Source: Tetmemena sp. SeJ-2015 (lineage: Eukaryota > Ciliophora > Spirotrichea > Sporadotrichida > Oxytrichidae). Taken from it: a stretch of 64,000 bases of DNA. The stretch's first letter is position 1; every line of letters starts with the position of its first letter. The notes below the pieces were generated by a model. It was given only the letters and a program-made list of their open reading frames with translations, was not told where the DNA came from and searched no databases. The DNA lies in NCBI GenBank assembly GCA_027382625.1, contig JAJKFJ010021035.1, positions 1-64,000 of the forward strand, given 5' to 3'. Both the position numbers and the translations under genes were made by a program. This document shows, one piece after another, positions 35,862-48,000 of this stretch.

Positions 35862-37289
35862 ATGAATAAATAAGAGGGATCTGGTATGAGTAAAGAAACA
35901 GATCGAAAGGGTAGCAAAAGATGAGATGCTTGATTAGAGGGCCTTAAATATTCTTGAGAGGCAGAAAGAGAGAAGAAAGTTAGCCAGTCTGAGGAGAGGT
36001 CTATGCATTGAAAGGGAGTGGAGTGAGTAACTGAGGCAAGCACTTATTTCAGCAGCAAGTTTATCAAGAGCAGATATGAGGACAGGCTAGAAGAAGGATT
36101 ATGAGCACCTGTCGCAGTTCAAATATTCAAGTTATTTAAAATTCCTGTCTAAAACAGAAAAAATATTCAACTTTAATAAGAAGAAGTCTCATTTATTTGG
36201 TTGATTGAATCCCAGAAAGTTAATCAAGCTCTAGTCAGAGAAGTAGGTGAGGAACCTTTAGGCCCTGAATAAGGAGCCAACACGAGGGCTGGAGCTTAAA
36301 TATCTGTGAAATATCTGTGAAATAACTTTTTCAGAGTCACACTGGAAAGAAATGTGCAAACTGTAACCTGGAATTGCTTGACTGATATAGGAAATTTTTA
36401 AGAAGGCAGGGCTTACCAATGCAGATCTGTGTGAATTCAATTTGCTGAATGCCAAGATACTGTTTAATTGATTGAAGTTGGGCAAAGCTTGGAATTTGAA
36501 CATGAGAATACCCTGAGGTTTCTAATTATAGATATCATCATGTCAACAGTTTAAAGAAGTTAAAAGATATGAGGGAAGAAGGAATAATCTATTTTCATAC
36601 ATCAAGGATTATCAAGTCGTACTCGAAGGATCTAAACATCAACTCAGATCACTATGCTCCAGATAGGGATTTTGAGGTTGGAAATTATCAGGACAAAGAA
36701 GTTTAAATCGTAAAGACATTGAAAGATTCAGTAGACACGCTTTCACTTTCAGAATGTTTACAATAGCTTTGAGGGAGACTCCGATGTTGAGAATCATTAA
36801 GAGGTAAGTAAGAAGAGAGTGATAGAAAGTCGAAACTGTCTGAGATATGAGAGAAGAAGGATGAGGAAGAAGCATGTTAAGGATTCAAGTAGAATAAGGA
36901 GAGCTGGTGGGATCAACAGAAAGGAGAAGAGGGAGAAAGACATTTAAGAAGTGACAGCCAAGAAGTAGAGACGACAACTGAGGATAGAGACAATTTAGAT
37001 TTAAAATGTTTTCGTTTGTTAATTTTGAAGTTTTGGCTTTGACTTCATGTGGAAGGAATTCGAAGACAAACTCAAGCTGTACATCAGCGCAAAGACAAAG
37101 TCCAAGCCGCAGCATATCAATAAAGCAAGTAAGATTGTTCAGAAGAATTTCAAATATAAAATTGATCCAATCTACAAACTGCTAAAGAACGAGGTATAGT
37201 TGTCGGGCTAAGCTAAGAGAACAACAACAAGAACAACAACAAGAACAACAACTAGAGTAACAAGGAGAGGGCTCTAATTGAAATGGTGA
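35862..37289 (+). CDS. Unknown protein, helical, with an AAC-repeat C-terminus
   Basis: ATG 35862 opens MNKQEGSGMSKETDRKGSK. The following 1.4 kb is protein-like throughout but changes frame several times: LERQKERRKLASLRRGLCIE, GLTNADLCEFNLLNAKI, YFHTSRIIKSYSKDLNINSD, FDFMWKEFEDKLKLYISAKT and NFKYKIDPIYKLLKNEV. A run of AACAACAACAAG units (37218-37252) encodes Thr/Arg or Asn/Gln depending on frame. The stop TGA at 37287-37289 ends one reading. Head-to-head with the 35815 gene. Function unknown. Confidence 0.5.
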
Positions 37290-37389
37290 AGTCTTATGCC
37301 TATTGGAGGCTGATGACCAGACTCTCAAACTGTCTAGAAGATGCTACTTCATCTATAAAAATATTTTAGATTTTTATTATATTTTTAGA

Positions 37390-38421
37390 GAAGATTTGTT
37401 CCTAATGTAGAAGGTGGTTGTCCTTGATCAGCTAGTCTATGATGGCAAAAGTGTCCTTGATCTATTTCGCCTCCTCAAACTCTACAATCTCTGTCCTGTG
37501 GTTGCTCCTTTGCAATCCATTGTCTCCCATAGAGGATATTTTCTTCTCAACTTCCACTTTAGAAGTTTGTTTCGCCATCGCTATGTGATTAATGCTCTTC
37601 GAGGAGTAGAAGAACTTCTAGATTACTCTAAAGCTGTGCTCATCCTCAGCTGCAGCAAGATCCTGCATATATTGAGATAAAGGTAGGAAAAGTTCTTTTT
37701 TTCAATTTCTTCAAGTAACCAATCATCAAGAATCAGACTGTAGTAAGGAATTTGTTTGCCATTTTGCTTACCGCATCGCCGTTGCTCTTGTCTACCCTAA
37801 GCTGACTAAGCATCTCCATATCTCTATCTCTACTTTATATGATAGATAGAAAAGAACCAACTTGGGGTATTATTTTTTTATAAAGCTTGAACTGACCTTG
37901 CTGAGGATATGGCATATTCCAGCCGCTTAAAGTATTGTCCTTACTCAAGAAATAGGAGCACAACAATCTCATAAATTTTCTCTTCTAATGCTCTAAAAAT
38001 ACTTCTTTTTCCTAATCTACATCAAGGTGATGGCAATCATTTTCCAGTCAAGTTTAGCTACCCATAGCCTTAATAGCTCCAGCAGATAGTTCACAATAAA
38101 ATTCTCCTGATGAAGGTCTTCACATATAGCTGTATCGACATTTCCGATTCATTTCTCACATCTCCATTTAGTTCATAACCTCTCTTCAGCTTTTCAGTCA
38201 GCAATAAATTCAAATATTATTTCCTCTTTGCTCAATAACTTTACCTAGATCAAATCTCTTCATAGATAGATGGACTCCAAGAAATCTATAGACTCTTCAA
38301 CTTCCTGCTTTTGATGAATATCTCGTTGGCCTTCCACTTTATAGGTGATTTGCTCAGTCCTTTCTTGATTTGAGGATCTACCCTTGCCCAAGGAGCTCTT
38401 TATCTTATTCAAAAAGGCCAT
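37390..38421 (-). CDS. Unknown helical protein
   Basis: ATG 38419-38421 opens MAFLNKIKSSLGKGRSSNQE, then VEGQRDIHQKQEVEESIDFL. The middle reads FIVNYLLELLRLWVAKLD. The C-terminal part reads DEHSFRVIQKFFYSSKSINH, EIVEFEEAKQIKDTFAIIDQ and LIKDNHLLHQ, reaching ~37390. Frame changes lie between 38270 and 38100. It converges on the gene ending at 37289. The short plus-strand ORF 37414-37680 is its shadow. Confidence 0.5.
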
Positions 38422-39299
38422 TCATGTTGGGAAATATCTTTAGAGGCTCCTTGTGGTCTTTCTTTATATGCATTATATCCCTTAAGATTTGATGAAAGGA
38501 AAGTAGCAACAAATTTTTCGAAACACATTGGATCACAGTATATTTTACTTATTTTGCAGTGCCAAGGAAATATATTTCCAATATTGCAATGCCTAAGCTA
38601 TTGAATGCTATAGACTGGATTGGAAAATCTGGGTGGAATAACTTCAATTCATCATTGCTAGTTATCCAAGTGATCTCTTTATCTACAAATCATGAGGCCC
38701 TTATCACAAGGTCTAGTCTACATAAAGGGAGCATTATATAACTAAAATTTTTTTTTTCAAAGAGTATGGATAAGAGGCGTAAGGCTTTTCAAGCTAAAGA
38801 CAGAAATGATAAAGGAGTAAGATTTAAAGACACCTGAAGAGAGCAATCGTTTTCAGATGTAGAATTGAGCACTTGGGATAATAAACCGCAAAGACAAGTG
38901 GAGAGCCATGCAACGAAGTTTTCCCAACAAGACCTGCTGAATAGCTGGAGGAGATTGGCTCCCTAGAGTCATTTCGCATCCGAGCAATACGCAGGGACCT
39001 CATAACTCAAATTTATATTTTTTAAGAGGCATTCTCTTCAAGATTATTTGAAAGTACACCAAGGCCTTACAGCATTCTACTGGAAGTAAAGATATGGATA
39101 AAAATAGGCTAAATAACCAGTGAAAGCTAGGTATTACTCAAGGTTTGTGAAGGAGAAGAGATCCTTAGGTCCACTTTAATTATAATTATTTTTTAGGAGA
39201 GACCCACATAAGTTTACAGGAAAGCAAAAGAAGATATGATCAATAAACAGTAGGCAAATAATTTTTTTTCAAGTAGGTGGATGTGTTGAGGCATAAAAC
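38422..39299. other. Region upstream of the AAA gene
   Basis: A plus-strand stretch MDKRRKAFQAKDRNDKGVRFKD (from 38766) could be the segment that precedes the ATPase in FtsH-type proteins (consensus V.FKDVAG), but its continuation does not match. The rest is unassigned. Confidence 0.35.
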
Positions 39300-40013
39300 A
39301 CCTTGAAGGACAGCATTGATTGTATCAGAAATCCCTCTATGTATGCTTCTGTTCGTGTGAAAATGCCCAGAGTCTACTTTTTATGGATTCCAAGGCACAG
39401 GTAAAACTTTCTAAAGCAGCAGCCACTGAGGCTGGAATTCCAGTGATCTTCTGCTCAGGTTCTAAGTTCGTGGAAGCTTTCGTAGTCCTAGGTGCAAAGC
39501 TCATTCGTGACATCTTTCCTCATGCAAAATTACTTATATTCATAGACGAGAATGACGCATTTAGTTTCTCAAGAGGAAACAACAATCGAGTCGGGGGAGG
39601 AGGTTTAAGAGAGGTGGAGACTACTCTTAACGAATTGTTGAATCAAACGGACTGATTTTTGGAGAATGACATGATACTGATAGTGGTAGCTACAAATCTA
39701 TCTGCGACGCTTGACTCAGTTCTTTAGAGGCCAGGCAGATTTTATTAGAAGATCGAGACTTAATTTGCCTAATGATGAGACCAGGAAGGATTATATATTA
39801 AAGTGAGAAATAAATAAATTTGTTATGAAATAGTTGTAGGAGATCTTTGAGATTCATTTGATAGCAGCTAACTCTAAGAGGGTAGTATTAAAAATGTAGC
39901 TTAGCAGATTTTAAGAAGGGGTTAATTGAATTAAGCAGAATGAGGGCTTATTTGGAGCAGATATTGAGAACATCGTGAACCTAGTCACTCTGTAAACTGT
40001 CAGGACATCTTAG
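39300..40013 (+). pseudogene. FtsH/AFG3/YME1-type AAA ATPase fragment, degenerate
   Basis: FtsH-family proteins are membrane AAA+ metalloproteases of mitochondria and plastids. Seen here in order: Walker A as GFQGTGKT (39385-39408; family GPPGTGKT), KAAATEAGIPVIFCSGSKF and VEAFVVLGAKLIRDIFPHAK (family [21 protein letters not shown]), Walker B LIFIDENDA (family FIDEIDA), LNELLNQTD then in-frame TGA at 39653-39655 where the family has Gly (MDGF), ILIVVATN, RPGRF, and after a frame change LFGADIENIVN. No zinc-protease HExxH domain follows. Two indels, a nonsense codon and several substitutions point to a pseudogene; assembly error alone would not explain them. Confidence 0.8.
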
Positions 40014-40679
40014 TCCCTCAAGCTTGATTATTGATTTGCAGTATGCTTATTTTTCTCATAACTTTCTAATATTACAAAAATACATTAAACGAGAGAGGGA
40101 GGAAATCTTGGAATTTTTAAGAAGCTACATCTCAGAAAAGCAAAAGGTATTCAACCATGTCGGTATGCTAAATTCATTCTTTGATTTTGTAATGCAGAAT
40201 ACGCAACCTCATAACTAAAGACAGTGATGGAGTTAATTCTTAAACAACTCCAACTAAGATCGATTCTTATATAGAAACTATAAACTTGACTTATTCAAAT
40301 AATCTTAGATTTTTTGCAATAAAAACTTTATACAAAGCATTCCTATCTCTCAATTTTGGTTTCAACCTATCATACAAGTTTTCACATTGCTAGCAATTTC
40401 AGTAGATTAAATTTTTCGAGTGATCCCTCCAGTATCATACTTTTGCTTGGAGGGATTCTCCTTCCACTCAAGCAGTCTAATTGACTGCGTATAATAGTTT
40501 CGCAAGACTCCTACTTATGACCAAGCTTCATTCCTAATAATTAATAAATATTCTTACATAATAAAGTTTGAAAGCGAATTACTTTGTGTATTATCTAGCC
40601 AAGGTTAAATACTCTCGTGGCTGGTTCCTACTTGTCGGCTAAATACAGTCTGTTGCTCTCGCACCTTAGGTGTTACCTC
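40014..40679. other. Region downstream of the AAA fragment
   Basis: A short plus-strand ORF (40024-40218, helical: KREREEILEFLRSYISEK) might be a further exon. No protease motif was found. Confidence 0.3.
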
Positions 40680-41415
40680 TTAACTGTGAGTGGTTTAAAC
40701 AACGTAACCTTCTCTTCGTTTCTTTTGATTTTGGTCAACATCCATGAGGGAGACATATGAGAAGTCTTGTACAAGTTGCCTCTCGCTAGCTTCTCAATAG
40801 CATTCTTGCGACTTTGAGCCAAAATCATAACAAAGTTGATATATAAATGAGTGAGAGGATCAACTATCAGACATCCTCCATTTTTATAAATGACAGTAAC
40901 GGTATGTTTCCCCTAACTCGAAGCTACTTGTCTAACTAAAGCATAGTTAGTTATCATGACTATTTCTACTTGCCTTAATGATCTACTTTGAGATAGCTAA
41001 TTTTTATTTGCAATTAGGTTTGAAGAATATCTTGCTACTTTTGTAAGGCTTTATATAACTTTCTATCCAAGATATGTTGTTCCTGCTCTCTAATTACAGA
41101 TTAAGCCTCGAGTTTGACGCACTGAAAATATTAGGTGCGAGTCTACTTAAATTAACTGTTGGACTTGCTCTCCAAGAAATCAGTTCTCCTAACTTCCTTG
41201 GCGAGGCCATCTAATTGCACCAGAGAATTAGCAACCACATCTGCATTTTAAATTGGTAATTGCTGGGAGCTTGGCCAAGCTTTAAGCAGCCTGCCTGCTG
41301 TTAAAGATCCCCATAGAGTTCAAGTTGTCGAGGGGAGCTTCTCTGACATCTTAGCTCATCTCATAGGATATGTGATAATGCTGGGAGTTATAGTTCTCTA
41401 AAACTTATTCTAAGT
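40680..41415 (-). CDS. Unknown protein: helical N-part and a conserved-looking C-terminal exon
   Basis: From ~41415 it reads NYNSQHYHISYEMSQDVREA, then VVANSLVQLDGLAKEVRRTD, a long coiled coil with many Gln (from TAG/TAA), and after a frame change near 40925 a compact exon GKHTVTVIYKNGGCLIVDPL...INFVMILAQSRKNAIEKLAR...ending at a splice donor (AAGAG|GTAACA, ~40670). It looks like a genuine cytoskeletal-type gene, not identified. Confidence 0.5.
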
Positions 41416-42009
41416 TATGATCGTCACCTCATCATTTGCTCTCTTGTTACTCTCAAAAATTGAAGCAGCCCTATCATGCAAAAGTTACAACCAGTTTATT
41501 TAGAGATAGTCAAACTATTATGATGAGTAAATATATTTACTGGAGGCAAGTTTCAGTTATATCTATCTTTGACTGGCAGTTGCCAACAGTAAGAAGTGGC
41601 TACATGGGAGTATCCGACTTCCTATGGTCAAAGGTAAGAGGGGAGGAGCAAGCTCACCAATTGGGAATAAAGAATGTCATTTATATTTAAGATTGCCGAT
41701 AAATATGCTCTCACCCCAAATAAAACAACACAGATAATGAGCGAGTATATAGCTTTTAATTCCTTTAGGATACTTGTCTTGCTAAATTCGACAGCTAAAA
41801 CTCTTGAGTGTGTTTTTAAATAGTCAAGAGTGTTGTAGGAGTATTTTTAATGCCAGTGCTTGGCTTTCAAGCACATTTAATATGCATATTCAAAATTATT
41901 AGTAAAAAAAGACGTTCTCATTTTGAGAAATATAAACTTAAAAAGGTTATAGGGAAATTTAAACAATGAAAAAGAATAAACAATAAACTTTATCTTTGTT
42001 TACTCCCTG
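41416..42009. other. Intergenic, A+T-rich
   Basis: One short plus-strand ORF (41436-41690) with mixed composition; not defended as a gene. Confidence 0.3.
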
Positions 42010-42511
42010 ACTTGCTTTTGAGTCCTTGGAGAGCTAGTATCGCTGGCTTATCTCAACATACTCCATCTCAATGATATCATTCTTCTTCTCCTCCCGCCTC
42101 AGCTCATCCTCCAGAGTATGCTCATGCTTCTCCAAGTCATCACTCTCGTTTTTGAATTTGTTCTTGAGTACCTGGAAGTGTTCTTTCAAAGGAATCCCAT
42201 CTCTAAGCAGCTTTTTATTGCCACTGGCTTTGCTCTTTTATCCGACTTCTCTATCATTGAGTAGTTTGATTTCGTGCTCCTTGAGGACGACTTGCTTCTG
42301 CATGCTGGCGATGTACTCTTCCTCAGGTCCTCTGGCGAGTTCGTTCTCTCTCTGCTTGAGTGTCTTCTTCTGCGCTTGCTCGTGGGTGCCTTTGAGATTA
42401 AAGTAGCCCTCGTACTTCTCTAATTGCTCCTACTTTCTCCTCTTCGTCTGCGTTACTAGCTGCTAACATGTTCATTGAGGATTTGCGCTTTTAGCTGGCC
42501 GTCTTTATCTA
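42010..42511 (-). CDS. C-terminal coiled-coil exon of an unknown gene
   Basis: The exon begins after a clear splice acceptor (TTTCTTAG, ~42512): DKDGQLKAQILNEHVSS. It continues in another frame as KYEGYFNLKGTHEQAQKKTL, then a long charged helix (EEYIASMQKQVVLKEHEIKL, NKFKNESDDLEKHEHTLEDE) with no TGA for ~150 codons. It ends near 42010. Coiled-coil structural protein. Confidence 0.6.
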
Positions 42512-42786
42512 AGAAATTATTTGCAAATGAGATGGAAATGAATCTTTAAGGTTTTTTCTCTGGACCGAGCTCTCATTTGTAAAAATGAATTAAAAAGTAG
42601 GAAGGAATAAAGGAAAGTTTTTTATTAAATTTCAAAATTACACATTAAAATCAGAGGATATAAATTTTTACATTTACAAATTTAAATTATCGTTGCCATA
42701 ATCAAAATAATACCTCCCTCTTTGTAGTTCAAAATCAATTTCCTATTAAACTGTAATAACAGTGTTATGAAATTAATTCTTAAAAG

Positions 42787-43792
42787 ATGCAGCAACAAGA
42801 GCAGATTAGCAATTAGTTGGAAACAAAGGCCTTCTATTCTCGGCGGACCAGACTGCAACTTCTCTTCAGTATGCTAATCACAGTACTGTCACTGGTCTTA
42901 AAATTCTCTGGGCAAGTTTGCAATAGTAGCAAATTATGAATCTGCCTTATTTGCAAAACTTATCAAGTATGATTGGAGCAGGTTCAGGAACATCAGTGGC
43001 CAAAGATCAGAACTTACAAAATAGCGGCCACCACTTCCAGCCTGCTCCAGTTAGCTTAGTAGTCCAAGTGCCCGCTTCTTTTTTCCTTCCTTAGAAAAGC
43101 ATACTTGCTAGGCGCTTTATCAGCTAAGTCGAGGAGGAAAAAAGCTCAAGATTATTGAAAAGAATACCCTCATTAATTTTAGTTAAAGCACATTAATGGA
43201 TAAGGAGCTAGCTCCCACCAAACATAAGGCTGACAACCATTTAAGACAGGGAGTCAACTCAAACCTCTCCAGTAATAATCTCTCACCTCTCAAACTTAGC
43301 AATGACCGCGGAGCAAGCAAACAGCAAGCACCTTCAAGATTCGTAGAAAAAGCAGCAGGAGCAGCAATTTATTAAAATAAGATAGCTATCTAGATTCAGC
43401 TATGTCAAACTAAGAAGTAGCAAATGAGCATGCTGTCTTATGTAAACCCTAAGAGCAGCATTATCAGCATCCTTCAGAATTAGAATGGCGTAGTCTCAAG
43501 TCTCAGGTATTCAAGGTTCGTGTAAAGCCAAGCTGATCACAGTGAAAACATGAGAAGCGGTGGTATAGGTGGTGGAAGAATGATTCCTTTCACATAACAA
43601 GTTTAGCGTCACAGGATGCTGAGAGAGCAGTCTAATTGGCTAGTGAGGGGAAAAAATTAGTCAGCTCTAGATAAATGGGAAGAGGGTAAGCCAATGTTTG
43701 GAATAAAATCCACCTCTTTTAACTCTCACGCACATATCAATATGCACATCGGTTAAGCTGCAGCAGCTGCAGAGTAAATAATTGAATACTGA
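42787..43792 (+). CDS. Gln/Asn/Ser-rich protein
   Basis: It begins MQQQEQISNQLETKAF (42787) and carries on in a second frame (MNLPYLQNLSSMIGAGSGTS). The last part, 43196-43792, is one open frame of 198 codons with many TAA/TAG Gln codons, stopping at TGA 43790-43792; it reads SNLSSNNLSPLKLSNDRGAS, NMRSGGIGGGRMIPFTQQV, NWLVRGKNQ and an alanine/Gln-rich end. Low-complexity composition suggests a regulatory or RNA-associated protein, but no domain was recognised. Confidence 0.6.
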
Positions 43793-44230
43793 AAGACATT
43801 TTAACTGTGGAGTGAACTGATTTTCTCAAATACTCTTTGAGAAGAATAGATTTGTATGAACTAAAGATGCATCTTTTGGATATTGGAAGTTAGTGTAATT
43901 ATTATATTCATTTAATCTCTATAGTTTATCATCCTGCATTATAGTGATAGATAGAGTGTGAAATGCATACTTTGCCCTTAATCTTAAATAAAACTATCGC
44001 AAGTGTAATTGCCTTAAAATAACCAACAAAATAAATTCTTTTCCAATTATCTCATTTAAAAACAGCTATTAAAAAGTAAAGTAAAGTTTAAGGGAATGAA
44101 ATAATAATCACAAAGTCTCAAGCATTTAATATATTGCTATTGATATTACGACAACATCCCAGGTAAACAGCTATTATAAATAGTAAAATTATTAATTTTT
44201 CTTTTAATAGTTTACTGCTTTATAGACTGA
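43793..44230. other. Spacer between convergent genes
   Basis: A+T-rich, no coding signal. Confidence 0.45.
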
Positions 44231-44623
44231 TCAAGCCTGAATATGCTTGGGTTTGAAGCCTTTGATCCTATAGATCTCGGGATCCTCGGCAATAGACAAT
44301 TCAAGCACTACTCTTTCAGCGCTTAAAACCTCACCTGATGCAGACTTCCTCAACTCTCAGCATTCCGTTTAGGTGTAGATTTTCAACACTTGACTAATGG
44401 CCATACAGGAAGAGAGTGGAGTCCTTCGAGACCTTGTTAACTCCCTTAAATTTATGCTTTAACTCTGATAGTGTAAGGGCGAAAGTGGGAAAGAATCTGA
44501 GGTCCGAAAGCCAGCTTTATTCAACTATATTACCATGGTTATTTGATATTTATCTACTTAGAAGTTTTTAGACAATAGTCTTCTGTCTCTGTACTCAATC
44601 TCAACTCTTACCTTATCAAGCAT
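44231..44623 (-). CDS. Small protein (~130 residues), possibly ubiquitin-fold
   Basis: ATG 44621-44623 opens MLDKVRVEIEYRDRRLLSKN. The middle reads LSELKHKFKGVNKVSKDSTL followed by FLYGHQSSVENLHLNGML, a beta-grasp-like layout. The end SAERVVLELSIAEDPEIYRI...KHIQA stops at TGA 44231-44233. Two frame changes (near 44510 and 44345). The fold suggestion is by pattern only. Confidence 0.5.
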
Positions 44624-44659
44624 TTTGAATATTAAAAAGATGCAATGTTAAATTATTTT

Positions 44660-45060
44660 AGTCTACTAGAAGAACTTGTGCTTTCCCTGTGCTGCTGAGA
44701 AAATGGGCATGTTCTTGGTTTAGAGTGCTGCTCCATCCTTGATGTTGATCTTTGACTAGTGAAAAACAGAACCAGGTGTCATAGGTAGTGAAACCTACAG
44801 CGCCCTTGTTTTGGAAAGTCGCTTAGGGTAATCTTGTGCTGTTTTCTTTCTCTCGTTTTACTCTTGTCTTTTTTTGCTTCTCTCTGCTACTTCTTTCTTT
44901 TTTTTGTTTCCTTCTTTTCTTCTTTGCTCTTTCTGCTTTTTTGTGTGTCCTATCTCCTCTGCTGTTTTTCTTTTCTATTCTTTTTTTGCTTCTTTTCATT
45001 TCGTGACTCTTTGCGCTCTTTTTTTCTGTATTCTTTCTTCCTCTTCGTCATCCTCAAAAA
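44660..45060 (-). CDS. Highly charged Lys/Arg/Glu-rich reading frame
   Basis: The minus strand is extremely A/G-rich and encodes Lys/Glu/Arg in all frames, then TRLPQATFQNKGAVGFTTYD and FSLVKDQHQGW. The second part looks like protein; the first may be coding low complexity. The hydrophobic plus-strand ORFs (44834-45076) are its shadow. Start not identified; it abuts the satellite. Confidence 0.35.
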
Positions 45061-45061
45061 A

Positions 45062-48000
45062 ATGATCACCTTATGAGAGGAAACAGACAGATTAAGGATC
45101 GAGGATTGGAACTTAGGTCGACGTATTTTTGAAGACCTAATGCTTGAGATTTTTAAAAGGATAACTCAATTTGCTGCTCGGACAGGAAAAGCATAATTTC
45201 ACTTTTTCGAAAGTTAAGAAGATAACCCAGGCGGAACTTTATCTTGGACCGCGAGCTCTAAAAATACACCGTTATGTAAGAGAGGAAAAGATTAAGGATC
45301 AAGGATTGAACTTTAATCGACGTATTTTTGAGATCTTAATGCTTAAGATTTTTAAGGAAAACTCAATTTGCCTCTCGACAGCCAACTAATTGTCACTTTT
45401 CAGAAGTTAAAAGAAAACCCAGGGGAACTTTATTCTCGCACTCAAAAATGATCACCTTATGAGAGGAAACAGATTAAGGATCGAGGATTGAACTTTAGTT
45501 CGACGTATTTTTGAGATTCTGAATGCTTGAGATTTTTTTAAGGATAACTCAATTTTGCCTCTCGACAGGATGCAAACTAATTTCACTTTTCAGAAAGCTT
45601 AAAAATAACCCAGGGAAACTTAATTCTTCGCCTCAAAGAATGATCACCTATGATGAGAGAACGATTAGGATCGATAAATTGAAATTTAGTCGACGTATTT
45701 TTGAGAATCTTAATGCTTGAGAATTTTTAAGGATAACTTCAAATTTGCCGTTTCTTCGACAGCAAAACTATTTCACTTTTCAGAAGTTAAATACATTAAG
45801 AACTTTTAATTCTTCGCACTTTTAATGTGAGGTAGTGAGAGAGAACAGATTAGGGATCGAGGATTGAACTTTAAGTCGACGTATTTTTGAGATCTAATGC
45901 TTGAGATTTTTAAGGCAGCACACTAATTTCACCTTTTTCCATAAGTTAAGAAATTAACCCCAGGGGGGAACTTTAATTCTTCGCACTCTAAAATTTGAGT
46001 CACCTTATGAGAGAGAACAGATTTAAGAGATCGGAAGAGCGTCGTATTTAGTCGAACGGTATTTTTGAGATCTTAAGGCTTGAGATTTTTAAGGATAACT
46101 CAATTTGCCTCTCGACAGCAAACTAATTTCAGCTTTTCGAAGTTAAAAAAAACCCCTAAGGGAACTTTATTTCTTCGCACGTCAATAAATGATCACCTAC
46201 ATGAGAGAGAAAGATTAAGGATGCGAAGACTTGAGACTTAGTCGAACGTGATTTTTGAGGATTTAATCGCTTAAGTGATTTTAAGGATAACTCGAATAGT
46301 TTGCCTTCTCGTAAGCAAAAATTTCACTTTCAGAAGTTAAAAATAACCCAGGGGAATTTATTCTTTGCACTCTATAATGATCACCTACTTATTTGAGAGA
46401 ACAGATTTAAGAAATTCGATAATTGATACTTTAGTTGACGTAATTTTTGTAGATCATAATGCTTGCAGATTTTTAAAAGTGATAACTCATTTGCCTCTTC
46501 GACAGTCAACTACTTTCAACTTTTCCAGAAAGTTAAATAATAACCCAGGGGAATTTTATTCTTCGCACTCTAAATGAATCACCGGTTATGAGAGACGAAC
46601 TAGATTAAGGATCGAGGATGTTGAACTTTAAAGTCGACGTATTTTTGAATGAATCTTAATGCCTTGAGATTTTTAAGGATAAACTCAATTTGCTCTCGAC
46701 AGCAAACTAAGAATTTCACTTTTCAGAAAGTTAAAAATAACCCCAGGGAAACTTTATTCTTCGCCACGTGTCAAAAATGATACCACTACTTATAAAGCCA
46801 GACACATGATTGAGGGTATTCGAGTAGAGATAAGTTGACTAAGCGCGTTAATATCGACTATTTTCATTACGAGTAATGATCAGGTCGAAATTGTCATGTG
46901 ATGGAATTTTTAAGTGATATGAAAGATAGTTCAACTAGCTGGACGCCATGACGTCGACTACAGACAAATCACACAAATACTACTTGGTATCAGTAAGATT
47001 ATGACCTAATAGTGATTTCCTACCCCAGGGGATATCCTGTAGTGTCTTCGCATGTCGTCAACACACTCGCAAAAAGATCACCGTTAAGATAGCAGCATGG
47101 AAGAAAATGATTAGAGATGTGTAGGATTGGAACTTCACTCAGTCGATCGTATTTGTTGAGATCTTCAATGCTTGAGATTTTAAGAGGGGGTAAGTAGAGG
47201 CAATTTGCCTCTCAGATTTCCGCATCATGTTCGGTCTGAGAGAAAATTCTCAACTCTTATCCGTATCTAGAAGTTCCAACCATTATTATACACACTTCCC
47301 TATGGTGCTGTATGACTTAAGTGTACTTTGCGGCATACGCCATAGATAACTCGCATCACCCTACATAGAAGAAGATATAACCAGGAAATTCAAAATCTCG
47401 TTAAATTGGAGGATACCTATGTTAGATACGACACGATATCAGCCTTGCAAGAGTATTATACATGCTTGTGATTTTAAGGATAACTCAATTGCCTCTCGAC
47501 AGCAAACTTATTTCACTTTCAGAAAAAGTTAAATAACCCCAGGGGGAACTTTGATTCTTCGCACTCAAAAGTGATCACCGTATGAGAGAACACGATTTTA
47601 AATCGAAAATTGAACTTGGTAGTTCGACCGTATTTTTGAGATCTTATGCTTGAGATTTTTAAGGATAACTCATATTTGCCTCTCGACAGCAAAATAAATT
47701 TCACTTTTCAGAAGTTAAAAATAACCAGGGGAACTTTATTCTTCGCACTCAAAAAATGATCACTTAATGAGAGAGAACAGATTAAGATCGGAAGAGCACA
47801 GCTTTATCCGACTGTATTTTTTGAGATCTTAATGCTTGAGATTTTAAGGATACCTCAATTTGCCTCTCGACATGCAAACTATTTCAACGACTTTTCAAGA
47901 AGTTAAAAATATACCCCAGGGGAATTATGTAAAGTAGAGCACTAGAAATATCAACTTAATTTACTTAAATCTTTCTAGCATTTATTCGACGTTTTTTGAA

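Noticed and set aside
34726..36471. Many in-frame TGAs that could mean UGA codes for Trp (for example 36202, 36307, 36379, 36469, and near 34728)
   Set aside because: In most cases another frame gives better protein sequence on one side of the TGA (after 34728 the next frame reads EYSLDLRIKDLDLCIQHADS), so a frame change explains it. Trp in good frames is TGG.
44834..45076. Strongly hydrophobic ORFs that look like membrane proteins
   Set aside because: They are the antisense of an A/G-rich Lys/Glu-coding strand. The same holds for 6878-7249 and 12501-12725.
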